The notes beneath the pieces were generated by a model. That model did no database searches, had not been told where the DNA came from, and saw nothing but the letters and a program-made list of their open reading frames with translations. Made by a program: the position numbers and the translations under genes. Below, one piece after another: positions 17,526 to 25,543 of a DNA stretch of 40,878 nt; positions within the stretch are counted from its first letter, which is position 1, and each line of letters opens with the position of its first letter. Source of the DNA: Saprospiraceae bacterium (GTDB lineage Bacteria > Bacteroidota > Bacteroidia > Chitinophagales > Saprospiraceae); assembly GCA_020627965.1 (NCBI GenBank), contig JAHDFX010000017.1:1-40878 (forward strand), written 5' to 3'.

Positions 17526-19421
17526 ATGAGCGATCAAATCAAGCATGAATGTGGTATTGTACTCATTCGGCTGCTTAAACCCCTGGATTATTATCATCAA
17601 AAATACGGTACAGCACTATATGGGCTAAACAAGCTCTATCTGCTCATGCAAAAACAGCACAACAGGGGGCAGGATGGTGCAGGTATAGCCACAGTAAAAC
17701 TCGACCAAAAGCCGGGAATACGCTATATTAGCCGCCGCCGTAGCAATGCAGCAAAACCTATCCGTGATATTTTTGATCGTGTATATGCTAAGTTTAATAA
17801 CTTACCCGAAGAGCATATAAATGACGCCAAATGGCTAAAAAACAACCTTCCCTATATGGGCGAAGTCTTGCTGGGGCATCTGCGTTATGGAACGCATGGT
17901 GGTAATCATATTGAATATTGTCATCCGGTCATGCGACAAAATAATTGGGTGAATCGCAACCTACTCATGGCTGGTAATTTTAACCTGACCAATGTAAATG
18001 AGTTATTCGGTCATTTGGTCAAATTGGGGCAGAGCCCAAAAGAAAAGACCGACACGGTTACCGTACTCGAAAAATTTGGTCATTTCCTTGACCAGGAAGT
18101 AGAATCATTGTTTGGCTATTTCAAACAGAAAAAAGACCATGATAATCAGGAAATTGCCCAACTTATCAACAAGAACATTGATGTACAAAGCATTATAAAA
18201 CGTTCTATCAAAAAATTTGACGGCGGCTATACCATGGCAGGCATGATGGGGCATGGTGATGCTTTTGTTGTTCGTGATCCTGCTGGTATTCGTCCGGCTT
18301 ATTATTATTATGATGATGAAATTGCTGTTGTTGCTTCTGAAAGGCCAGCTATACAAACAGCTTTGAATGTGCTGTATGATGATGTGCATGAACTGAAACC
18401 TGGTCATGCAATTATAATAAAAAAGGGCGGCGATATTAGTATTAAAAAAGTGGCTAAAAAAGCGACTCAGACTTCCTGCACTTTTGAGCGTATTTATTTT
18501 TCCAGAGGTACCGATCGTGACATTTACACAGAACGCAAGCAGCTTGGCAGGCAATTAGCTGATACGGTACTACAAGCTGTTGACTATGATTTTGATAATA
18601 CTGTTTTTTCCTTCGTTCCGAATACCGCTGAAGTCGCCTTTTATGGTATGATGAAAGGTATTGAAGATTGCCTGAACAAAATAAAAAAGAAACAAATTCT
18701 TGAACTCGGAAAAAACCCAGCCCCTGACAAACTAGAAACGATTCTTTCTCGCCGTGCCCGCATGGAAAAAATTGTGGTCAAAGACGCAAAATTACGCACC
18801 TTCATTACAGAAGGAACCACTCGTGACGAATTAGTTTCGCATGTTTATGATGTTACTTATGGTATTGTCAGAAATGAAATAGATACGCTGGTTTTAATGG
18901 ATGACTCCATTGTGCGTGGCACCACTTTACGGCAAAGTATATTAAAAATTGTCTCTCGGCTTCGCCCTAAAAAAATTATCGTTGTTTCTTCTGCTCCGCA
19001 AATTCGTTTTCCTGATTGTTATGGTATTGATATGTCCAGAATGAAAGGTTTTGTAGCTTTTCAAGCCTTAGTAGCCTTGCTAAAAGAAAGCGGACAAGAG
19101 GCAAAATTGAAAGAAACCTATAAAAAATGTAAAGCAGAATTGAATAAACCTCCAGAAAAAGCAAAGAATCGTGTCACTGCACTATATGACTTGTTTCCTT
19201 ATGAGGAAGTTTCCAAAAAAATTGCCGAAATTGTTAGTCCTAAAGAAATTATACCAGGTGTAGAAGTCATCTATCAAAGTATTGAAGGACTCCACGAAGC
19301 CTGCCCCAATCATGTTGGTGACTGGTATTTTTCCGGTAAATATCCGACACCTGGGGGTAATCAGGTCGCTAATCGTGCCTTTGTATTCTATATGGAAGGT
19401 CGGGATGAAAGAGCGTATTAG
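17526..19421 (+). CDS. purF: Amidophosphoribosyltransferase (PurF), long Bacteroidota form
   Basis: It catalyses the first committed step of purine synthesis, PRPP plus glutamine to phosphoribosylamine, in the cytoplasm. The N-terminal Ntn glutaminase domain starts at Cys9 (KHECGIV), so an eight-residue leader must be removed to free the nucleophile. HNRGQDGAG, GHLRYGTHGG and AGNFNLTN are the expected glutaminase motifs. The PRPP loop VLMDDSIVRGTTLRQS lies in the C-terminal half, followed by PDCYGIDM. At 631 residues it is longer than the usual 470-510. Extra segments lie between glutaminase strands (about 180-215) and at the C-terminus, as I recall from other Bacteroidota. It stands alone behind its own candidate promoter, and a gene for a secreted protein follows after 53 bp. 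Confidence 0.93.
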   Translation: MSDQIKHECGIVLIRLLKPLDYYHQKYGTALYGLNKLYLLMQKQHNRGQDGAGIATVKLDQKPGIRYISRRRSNAAKPIRDIFDRVYAKFNNLPEEHINDAKWLKNNLPYMGEVLLGHLRYGTHGGNHIEYCHPVMRQNNWVNRNLLMAGNFNLTNVNELFGHLVKLGQSPKEKTDTVTVLEKFGHFLDQEVESLFGYFKQKKDHDNQEIAQLINKNIDVQSIIKRSIKKFDGGYTMAGMMGHGDAFVVRDPAGIRPAYYYYDDEIAVVASERPAIQTALNVLYDDVHELKPGHAIIIKKGGDISIKKVAKKATQTSCTFERIYFSRGTDRDIYTERKQLGRQLADTVLQAVDYDFDNTVFSFVPNTAEVAFYGMMKGIEDCLNKIKKKQILELGKNPAPDKLETILSRRARMEKIVVKDAKLRTFITEGTTRDELVSHVYDVTYGIVRNEIDTLVLMDDSIVRGTTLRQSILKIVSRLRPKKIIVVSSAPQIRFPDCYGIDMSRMKGFVAFQALVALLKESGQEAKLKETYKKCKAELNKPPEKAKNRVTALYDLFPYEEVSKKIAEIVSPKEIIPGVEVIYQSIEGLHEACPNHVGDWYFSGKYPTPGGNQVANRAFVFYMEGRDERAY

Positions 19422-19474
19422 CGAGTGTTTAGTAGTTGAGTTGAGTGAAGTACAATAATGATAATAGATAAATC

Positions 19475-20140
19475 ATGAGACTGTTTTTTTTACATGTATT
19501 TTTACTGAGCAGTTATTTAACTATTGCTCAAGACAGTATAAGACTAACGCAGAATTTTCGTTTTGAAAACGGTATTTATACCAGTTTTGAAGATTTTCAG
19601 TCCAACCAGCCGAGCATCTACTGGGATCTTAATAATACAGAATTGCACGTCGATAAAGCCGGACACCTGATACGTGTCAGCGATCTGGACACTGCCGATA
19701 GAAATGACATTTGGGGCATTTGTTATAATAACGTTCCTTATATCAATTTGACGAAAGTCATTGAAAATGAAAGTTTGACTTTGCAGGAAAGCGCTCCACT
19801 TATTTTTGCCAATTTGCAATCAAGAGGCAAACTCTGTTATTTTTATTATCAGGGTTATCGAAAAGTCAAAATTCCTATGACCGTTTATGAACCTGTTACC
19901 AGACGTGCTATACAGACTTCTTATGTTGAAAACAAAGAGCCTGTTTTGATACAAAAAATTCTTGAGTTTGAAACCGGAGAAATTGTAGAATATAATCTAG
20001 AGAATTTTATGGCATTAGTTGAGGAGGACAAACGTTTGTGGAATACGCTGAATGATTTAACTCCTGGCGAGGCGCGCGAAAAAATGTACAAAAGCCTTTT
20101 TATTTATAATGACCGAAATTGGGTGTTTATTAGTCATTAA
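19475..20140 (+). CDS. Secreted protein of unknown function
   Basis: I do not recognise the family. The 221-residue product starts with a signal peptide (MRLFFLHVFLLSSYLTIAQ, cut near IAQ-DS). The mature part begins with a stretch resembling a small Bacteroidota lipid- or surface-associated family: FRFENGIYTSFEDFQSNQPS. Beta-rich sequence follows with DLDTADRNDIWGICYNNVPYIN, and the C-terminus has helices. There is no lipobox Cys and no catalytic motif. The gene lies 53 bp after purF and 33 bp before the amidohydrolase-like gene on the same strand. The amidohydrolase-like gene has its own possible -7 box, so an operon is not certain. Confidence 0.75.
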   Translation: MRLFFLHVFLLSSYLTIAQDSIRLTQNFRFENGIYTSFEDFQSNQPSIYWDLNNTELHVDKAGHLIRVSDLDTADRNDIWGICYNNVPYINLTKVIENESLTLQESAPLIFANLQSRGKLCYFYYQGYRKVKIPMTVYEPVTRRAIQTSYVENKEPVLIQKILEFETGEIVEYNLENFMALVEEDKRLWNTLNDLTPGEAREKMYKSLFIYNDRNWVFISH

Positions 20141-20173
20141 AACTTTCCTTACCTTAGCATAAAATTATTAAAC

Positions 20174-21466
20174 ATGTTGAAAAACGGACTTTTTGCTTTA
20201 TTGGCTTTCATTGCGACAAGCACCTGCATATTTGCACAACAAACACCTGCCGAAGCACAGGAAGGTTCTATTCTTGTTCTTAATGCCAAGGCACATCTGG
20301 GCAATGGCAAAGTAATCGAGAACAGTGCCATCGGTTTTGAAAATGGAAAATTAACACTAGTTGCTGATGCTACCTTAATACGTATAGACAAGGAGGCTTG
20401 GGATAAAATTATTAGGGCAGAAGGCAAAGAGATTTATCCGGGTTTTATTGCACCCAATAGCCAGATCGGATTGAAAGAGATTGATGCAGTGAGGGCTACA
20501 CGCGACAATCGGGAAGTAGGCGGTTTCAACCCTAATGTCCGTTCTATTATTGCTTATAATACAGATTCTAAAGTAACCCCGACCATTCGTACCAATGGTG
20601 TTCTGCTTGCACAAATTGTTCCTGAAGGCGGTACAATACCTGGTACTTCCAGCATTGTAGAGCTTGATGGCTGGAACTGGGAAGATGCCGTTTATAAAAT
20701 GGATGAAGGTATTCATCTGGATTGGCCAAATACACATAGTCGTTCTGGCTGGTGGGGAAATCCTGGTCCGACAAAAAAGAATGACAAATACACAACTTCT
20801 CTTAATGAAATAAAAAATCATTTCAAAGAAGCCCAAGCCTACACCAATCGTAAAGCTGACACAAAAAACCTCAAGTTTGAGGCTATGAGTGGACTATTCA
20901 ATGCAGAAAAACAGCTTTTCATTCACACGAATAGTGCAAAGACAATTATGGATGCTATTCAGTTCATCAAAGAAATGGGTGTAAAAGCAGTGATTGTTGG
21001 TGGGAAAGAATCCTGGTTAGTTGCTGACTTATTAGCCGAAAATAACATCCCCGTCATTTTAGGTAATACACAAACCCTACCCTCTAATACCGATGATGAT
21101 ATAGATCAGCCTTTCAAAACACCTAATATATTACATGAAAATGGCGTATTATTTTCCATTGGAATGACTGGCGCATGGGAACAATTCAATCTGGCTTTCC
21201 AGGCTGGGCAGGCTGTTTCTTATGGCTTACCTTACGAAGAGGCTGTCAAAGCATTAACAGCTAACACGGCTGAAATTCTGGGGATTGGCGAAACTGTCGG
21301 TACTTTGGAAAAAGGTAAAGACGCCACCTTCTTCATCAGTGCAGGCGATGCTTTGGATATGCGTACCTGTAAGCTTGAACAAGCCTTTATACAAGGTAAA
21401 GAAATTGATCTGGACAATAAGTTCAAGACGCTGGCACGTAAGTTTAGAGGGAAATATCAAAAGTGA
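20174..21466 (+). CDS. Exported amidohydrolase-fold protein lacking most metal ligands
   Basis: The 430-residue product has a signal peptide at about 1-22 (cut near CIFAQ). It then shows the amidohydrolase composite domain: an N-terminal beta sandwich (ILVLNAKAHLGNGKVIENSAIGFENGKL) and a TIM barrel. The family start of the barrel, PGFIDxHxH, reads PGFIAPNSQ here, so the two metal-binding His are Asn95 and Gln97. His251 in FIHTN is kept. The usual His in the next strand is missing (AVIVGGKES), and the TDxP-type aspartate is replaced by GMTGAW near 331. The closing region ALTANTAEILGIGETVGTLEKGKDATFFI is typical of the imidazolonepropionase-like group. It is probably a periplasmic non-catalytic or altered relative, perhaps a partner of an active paralogue elsewhere. 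A TACCTTAG near 20150, one base from the -7 consensus, may be its promoter. Confidence 0.85.
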   Translation: MLKNGLFALLAFIATSTCIFAQQTPAEAQEGSILVLNAKAHLGNGKVIENSAIGFENGKLTLVADATLIRIDKEAWDKIIRAEGKEIYPGFIAPNSQIGLKEIDAVRATRDNREVGGFNPNVRSIIAYNTDSKVTPTIRTNGVLLAQIVPEGGTIPGTSSIVELDGWNWEDAVYKMDEGIHLDWPNTHSRSGWWGNPGPTKKNDKYTTSLNEIKNHFKEAQAYTNRKADTKNLKFEAMSGLFNAEKQLFIHTNSAKTIMDAIQFIKEMGVKAVIVGGKESWLVADLLAENNIPVILGNTQTLPSNTDDDIDQPFKTPNILHENGVLFSIGMTGAWEQFNLAFQAGQAVSYGLPYEEAVKALTANTAEILGIGETVGTLEKGKDATFFISAGDALDMRTCKLEQAFIQGKEIDLDNKFKTLARKFRGKYQK

Positions 21467-21472
21467 TCAATC

Positions 21473-21557
21473 GTGTTGTTGTCTTGTTGTGTTGGTGTGT
21501 TGGTTGTAAAAGCTTAACACTTCAACACAAGGCGCACTTCAACACCTCAACACACTC
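21473..21557. repeat. Intergenic hairpin of GTGTTG/CAACAC words
   Basis: A left arm rich in GTGTTG and TTGTTG words (21473-21507) faces a right arm rich in CAACAC words (21516-21557). Together they form an imperfect hairpin of about 35 bp per arm. The right arm shares about 27 of 30 bases with 39071-39100. The arm ends four bases before the TTG start of the glycosyltransferase, so it overlaps its ribosome-binding region. Confidence 0.6.
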
Positions 21558-21560
21558 CAT

Positions 21561-22706
21561 TTGAAAATACTTTTCGTCACACATTATGCCGATCTTATGG
21601 GCGCCAATCGTTCCCTGCTCGGACTAGTCCGTGGATTGAAAGAGCGTGGTATAGAAAGCATTTTACTTTGCCCTAAAGAAGGCGACTTTACTAAGGCTTT
21701 GCAGGAACAGGGCATTGAGTATATTATCGCTCCATTCACCAATTGGGTCTATACGCCTGTATCCATCAATTACTATCTCTTCCCTTTTCGCATATTACAA
21801 AACAAACTACTCCTCCCCTCTTTAGCTAAAAAAGTCGCTGCTATTCAGCCAGATATTATTTACACGAATAGTTCTGTAACCGCTGTTGGCGCTTATCTGG
21901 CGCATCGACTTGGCATTAAGCATGTCTGGCATATTCGTGAATTTGTCAAAGAGCATTATAAGACTGACTATGTTTTCGGACGGGCTAATTTCCATAAATG
22001 GATGAATCGTTCGGCTGCCATTATTAGCATTTCACAAGCTTTGCTGAACAAGGTTTTGCCTAAAATAACTGCACCAAAATATAAAGTATACAATGGCGTC
22101 ATGCCTAAGCATCAAATGCAAGCTCTCTACACTCAACCTATAAAGGAACACCCTCCTTCTTTTACGTTTTTGAATGTTGGGCTTATACATCCTATGAAGC
22201 AGCAAATGCAGGCTTTAAAGGCTTTTTATTTGCTTTCGCAAAAACATGAACACATCAGACTGATCTTTGTCGGTAAAGGAAGACGCATTTACACCTGGCG
22301 CATGAAGCAATTTTGTAAAAAACATCGTTTGGAAGATAAGGTCAGTATAATGGGCTATGTCCCGAATCCGGGGCAATTATTTCAGGAAGCGGATGCTTTG
22401 TTGATGTGTTCTTTACATGAAGGCATGGGACGGGTAACGGTTGAAGCGATGGCTTATAGTTTGCCGGTTATTGGTTACAGAAGTGGAGCTACGCCTGAAT
22501 TGGTAGAACATAGCGTGAATGGTTTATTGTATAAAGGTGATGAAACAGAACTGGTAAAGCAAATGGAATATTTAATAGATCACAAAGAAGAAGCTACAGA
22601 AATGGGTGTTATTGGGCGAAAAAAGGCTTTACAGCAATTTACTACAGATATTTATGTGGAACGAATTTATGAAATCCTGATGAAAGGCAAGGAAATTTGG
22701 ATTTAG
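21561..22706 (+). CDS. Glycosyltransferase family 4
   Basis: This 381-residue GT-B glycosyltransferase transfers sugar from an activated donor, most likely in surface polysaccharide synthesis. The start MKILFVTHYADLMGANRSLLGLV is the typical N-terminal Rossmann opening with a glycine-rich loop. The donor-binding half has GRRIYTWRM, SIMGYVPN and the signature LHEGMGRVTVEAMAYSLPVIGY with the paired Glu of GT4 enzymes. The start codon is TTG; no ATG fits the conserved N-terminus. It sits directly behind a hairpin-forming repeat. The C-terminus overlaps a TPR frame by ten bases, which may mark a rearrangement joint. Acceptor and donor sugars cannot be read from the sequence. Confidence 0.9.
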   Translation: MKILFVTHYADLMGANRSLLGLVRGLKERGIESILLCPKEGDFTKALQEQGIEYIIAPFTNWVYTPVSINYYLFPFRILQNKLLLPSLAKKVAAIQPDIIYTNSSVTAVGAYLAHRLGIKHVWHIREFVKEHYKTDYVFGRANFHKWMNRSAAIISISQALLNKVLPKITAPKYKVYNGVMPKHQMQALYTQPIKEHPPSFTFLNVGLIHPMKQQMQALKAFYLLSQKHEHIRLIFVGKGRRIYTWRMKQFCKKHRLEDKVSIMGYVPNPGQLFQEADALLMCSLHEGMGRVTVEAMAYSLPVIGYRSGATPELVEHSVNGLLYKGDETELVKQMEYLIDHKEEATEMGVIGRKKALQQFTTDIYVERIYEILMKGKEIWI

Positions 22707-23074
22707 CACTAAAAATCTATTTGGAAACACTAGAGATATCAACAAAATTAGGTGACTTCGATGCTCAAGTTACATGTCACATAAATATTGGCGATATTCA
22801 TCGCCAACAAAACAGGTATGAACAAGCTATTAGTTCGCTAAAGAAAGCACTTTCAATATCAGAAAAACATGATATTTTACTAGCTAAAGCTTCTTCAATG
22901 GCAGGTTTAGGGATAATTTATCAAAACAAGAACGATCCCAACCAGGCCCGCTCTTACCTAAAACAAGCCATAGGTATCTACAAAAAAATCGGAGCTATGG
23001 ATACAGAAAATGCAAAATCTGCTCAGGAGCTTCTTCAGAGTATCGAACAACAACAAAATCAAAATGAGGAATAA
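22697..23074 (+). CDS. TPR-repeat fragment, probably 5'-truncated
   Basis: The 125 residues hold about three tetratricopeptide repeats (AQVTCHINIGDIHRQQNRYEQAISSLKKAL, then KASSMAGLGIIYQNKNDPNQARSYLKQAI) and a charged tail. There is no ATG. The only start is a TTG inside the end of the glycosyltransferase gene. Read without a start, the TPR pattern already begins upstream at GNLDLALKIYLETLEIS, until a stop at 22670. It therefore looks like the C-terminal piece of a longer TPR protein joined to the glycosyltransferase end by a deletion or recombination. A translationally coupled small TPR protein is the alternative. Confidence 0.5.
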   Translation: MDLALKIYLETLEISTKLGDFDAQVTCHINIGDIHRQQNRYEQAISSLKKALSISEKHDILLAKASSMAGLGIIYQNKNDPNQARSYLKQAIGIYKKIGAMDTENAKSAQELLQSIEQQQNQNEE

Positions 23075-23077
23075 AGT

Positions 23078-23596
23078 CTAGTCTTTATCAAGCTGCCTTG
23101 TTAATTCATATACAGCAATAGACGCAGCCATAGCCACATTCATAGACGAGTTATACCCATGCATTGGGATGTGTATAGCAGCTTCTGACATATCTAATAG
23201 CTCCTGTCCAATACCATAATTTTCTGTGCCAATGAGCAGGCATATCTTATCTGTTGGGGCAATTTGAAAGTGACGTATATCCGTACTTTTTTTAGTGATC
23301 TCGAGACTGATGATCTTATATCCCTGTTCTTTTAGATCCTGGATTAATTCAAGTGCATTTTCCCGATATTCATGCTCTACAAACTTGACCGTTGACCGTG
23401 CTGAACGATTGATCTTTTTATTGGGCGGTATTGGTGTTTTACCACATAGATATAGCTTTTCCACTCCTAATGCATCTGCCATTCTGAAAAGATTACCGAC
23501 ATTCATCGGTACTATGAGGTCATTTGCCAGCAGACAAATCGGATATTTCCTGATTTCTTTTTTAATTTCGTCGTGCGTAAGCTGATAATCGTTCAT
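23078..23596 (-). CDS. SpoU/TrmH-family RNA 2'-O-methyltransferase
   Basis: This 172-residue SPOUT methyltransferase transfers a methyl group from S-adenosylmethionine to a ribose 2'-OH of tRNA or rRNA. The three knot motifs are present. Motif 1 is PMNVGNLFRMADALGV with the catalytic-type Arg. Motif 2 is CLLIGTENYGIGQELL. Motif 3 is IPMHGYNSSMNVAMAASIAVYEL. There is no extra RNA-binding domain, so it is the minimal form; the target base is not predictable. It converges with the TPR frame (3-bp gap) and is divergent from the GT2 gene across a hairpin repeat. Confidence 0.9.
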   Translation of the reverse strand: MNDYQLTHDEIKKEIRKYPICLLANDLIVPMNVGNLFRMADALGVEKLYLCGKTPIPPNKKINRSARSTVKFVEHEYRENALELIQDLKEQGYKIISLEITKKSTDIRHFQIAPTDKICLLIGTENYGIGQELLDMSEAAIHIPMHGYNSSMNVAMAASIAVYELTRQLDKD

Positions 23597-23605
23597 ATTT
23601 TTGAT

Positions 23606-23688
23606 GTGTTATCGTGCTATGGTGTTATTGTGTTATCGTTTATTTAATGGATTCACATTAACACGATAACACATTAACACAATAACAC
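23606..23688. repeat. Intergenic hairpin of GTGTTAT/ATAACAC words
   Basis: The left arm at 23606-23638 (GTGTTATCGTGCTATGGTGT and following) and the right arm at 23656-23688 (ending ACACAATAACACG) are complementary over about 33 bases. Mismatches are mostly C/T changes that keep G-T pairs. The loop is about 17 bases. It occupies nearly the whole gap between the divergent SpoU and GT2 genes. It is of the same style as the hairpin at 21473. Confidence 0.6.
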
Positions 23689-23697
23689 GTCCTATAG

Positions 23698-24459
23698 ATG
23701 CAAGTTACCATATCTGTCATTACTGTTGCTTATAATGCCGCCACGGATATAGAGCAAACGATACAAAGTGTGCTGGAGCAAACCTATCCGCATATAGAAT
23801 ATCTTGTGCTGGATGGCGCATCTACAGATAATACGGTGAATATCGTGAAAAAATACGAGACGCAACTCAAATGGCAAAGTGAACCAGATCAAGGACTTTA
23901 CGATGCCATGAACAAAGGGCTTCAAAAAGCAAGTGGAGATTTTGTTTTATTTATGAATGCGGGAGATGTTTTTTATCAAAATGATGTTCTGGAGAAAGTA
24001 TTTGCTCAGCATACCCCTGATACAGATATATTGTATGGAGATGTAATGATGGTCAGCGAGCAGGGCAAGAAATTGGGTTTGCGTAGTCAGCTTACACCTC
24101 ACCGCCTTCCTGAAAAACTTAGCTGGAAAGATATGCGTTTTGGGATGGTCGTCAGTCATCAGGCTTTTATAGCCCGGCGAAGTATTGTTCCGGCTTATAT
24201 TGAAAATAATCTGTGCGCCGATATTGACTGGGTAATACAATGTTTGAAAAAAAGTAAGAAGACTCTTAATACAAAGACTGTCATTGCAGGTTTTCAGACG
24301 GGAGGATTATCAAGGCAGCGGCACAGGGAGTCGTTGGAGGATCGTTATCGGGTACTTCAGCAACATTTTGGTGGTAGAGAAAACTTTTACAATCACCTCT
24401 GGATCGGACTTCGAGCCGGGTGGTTTAAACTCTCTCGTAAAAGACAACAACGCTATTAG
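23698..24459 (+). CDS. Glycosyltransferase family 2
   Basis: This 253-residue GT-A enzyme is soluble, with no membrane helix. It opens ISVITVAYNAATDIEQTIQSVLEQTYPHIE with the expected nucleotide-binding strand, then LDGASTDNTVNI and QGLYDAMNKGLQKASGDFVLFMNAGD. The NAGD stands where the DxD metal motif lies. VVSHQAFIARR and ADIDWVIQCLK form the acceptor side. It resembles the WcaA-type enzymes of exopolysaccharide and O-antigen clusters. It converges with the NeuA-like gene, with a 3-bp gap, and may belong with the GT4 gene nearby in a small surface-glycan group. Confidence 0.9.
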   Translation: MQVTISVITVAYNAATDIEQTIQSVLEQTYPHIEYLVLDGASTDNTVNIVKKYETQLKWQSEPDQGLYDAMNKGLQKASGDFVLFMNAGDVFYQNDVLEKVFAQHTPDTDILYGDVMMVSEQGKKLGLRSQLTPHRLPEKLSWKDMRFGMVVSHQAFIARRSIVPAYIENNLCADIDWVIQCLKKSKKTLNTKTVIAGFQTGGLSRQRHRESLEDRYRVLQQHFGGRENFYNHLWIGLRAGWFKLSRKRQQRY

Positions 24460-24462
24460 AGT

Positions 24463-25185
24463 CTATTCAGATATTTTATTTTGCTGCACCAATAATTCCA
24501 AACGGGCAATATCTTCTTTGTCATGTACAATAAACGGCTGATTATCGTCTAACTCGTACTTCCTTATTTTACGAAAGAAAGAACGTGGAGCTTGTCTTAT
24601 AGAGGTTGTCTTTACTATTGAAAAGACGTTATTGTCCCAGAAAATATTTTTTTCTTCGCCTAAATCCTTATTAAGATGTTTATTCAAAAAACCATTTTTA
24701 TTTTCTACATAAGGCGTTCCCAGTTCTGTTTTTTCAGAACTAACAGCCAACACCATATCTGTTTGCTCATCGAGCAGTTTCATGGCTTTTTTCAATTCTT
24801 CTACGGGATAAAAAGCAGAATAAGGCGAGAGTAATATAGTTTTTCCAAAATGTAATCTCTTTCGAGCATAATGATCGATGGCATGTAAGATCAATTCATC
24901 TATATCGGTTACCCCTTTATTATATATTTCACCGGGAAGCTTAAAAGGAATATCTTGTCCGTATTTGACAGCAGCTTTTATAACTGAAATATCATTAGTA
25001 CTCACACAAACATGATTAGAGGGTGCGAGTTTCCCTGCCATGTCAATAGCATAATGCAGCAAAGGTTTACCATTCAATGGTGTAAGTATGAGAGAAGCAT
25101 CCTTATTATTCTTATTCTGGGAAGGAATAACAAACAACACGTCCTCAAAGCCTTTATCATAAGTATATGTCTCTCTGTGCTTCAT
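24463..25185 (-). CDS. Degenerate NeuA-like cytidylyltransferase
   Basis: The 240-residue protein follows the plan of acylneuraminate (or KDO-type) cytidylyltransferases: LTPLNGKPLLHYAIDMAGKL, VCVSTNDISVIKAAVKYG, IPFKLPGEI, ELILHAIDHY and PVEELKKAMKLL. The CTP-binding signature ARxGSKxxxxKN is missing: the same place (about 20-32) reads IPSQNKNNKDAS. LLQPTSPLR has become LLSPYSAFY. It may have lost activity or bind another nucleotide sugar. It lies beside glycosyltransferases, which fits a glycan role. The ATG at 25185 is the only good start, and the upstream gap carries no clear promoter box. Confidence 0.7.
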   Translation of the reverse strand: MKHRETYTYDKGFEDVLFVIPSQNKNNKDASLILTPLNGKPLLHYAIDMAGKLAPSNHVCVSTNDISVIKAAVKYGQDIPFKLPGEIYNKGVTDIDELILHAIDHYARKRLHFGKTILLSPYSAFYPVEELKKAMKLLDEQTDMVLAVSSEKTELGTPYVENKNGFLNKHLNKDLGEEKNIFWDNNVFSIVKTTSIRQAPRSFFRKIRKYELDDNQPFIVHDKEDIARLELLVQQNKISE

Positions 25186-25357
25186 CTGGTATTATAGTAT
25201 GAATCGGGTAGTTTGATGTATCCTCCAAATTCAATACCAAAACAATTACTTCATGTACTCAATAAGTCTCACATTACGTTTTAACGAGAATTTAGGTTAG
25301 TTGTTACCTAAAATCACTTAAATGTACACATTCTATGTCACAAAGTACTTTTTTTCA

Positions 25358-25528
25358 TCAAAAAGGTGTGTGTAATAAATTGCACAAAGCCTTTAAGCGT
25401 TCCTCCCCCTTCGCCCCCTCCAAAGGGGGACAATAAGCTAAAAAGCAGATCAATGTCTCCCTTTGGAGGGAGAAAAAGAGGGAGGACAACTGGAAAACTG
25501 TGCAATTTGTTACACACACTCAAAAAGG
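25358..25528. mobile_element. 154-bp palindromic MITE with flanking direct repeat
   Basis: The element at 25366-25519 has 21-bp terminal inverted repeats with one mismatch (GTGTGTGTAA, T or C, AAATTGCACA). Both sides carry the same TCAAAAAG (25358-25365 and 25520-25527, with G following on both), as expected of an 8-9 bp target duplication. The inside is also palindromic: TCCTCCC and CCCTCCAAAGGG on the left mirror CCCTTTGGAGGG and GGGAGGA on the right. It has no coding capacity, so a transposase would have to act in trans. It lies 25 bp from the stop of the M16 gene. The rest of the gap 25186-25357 shows no gene. Confidence 0.8.
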
Positions 25529-25543
25529 AATGATTAAGAAGCT

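Noticed and set aside
18105-18554. Minus-strand frame of 149 codons inside purF
   Set aside because: It is opposite a well-supported conserved enzyme; its residues show no pattern of their own. The same holds for 20375-20836 and 35632-36108.
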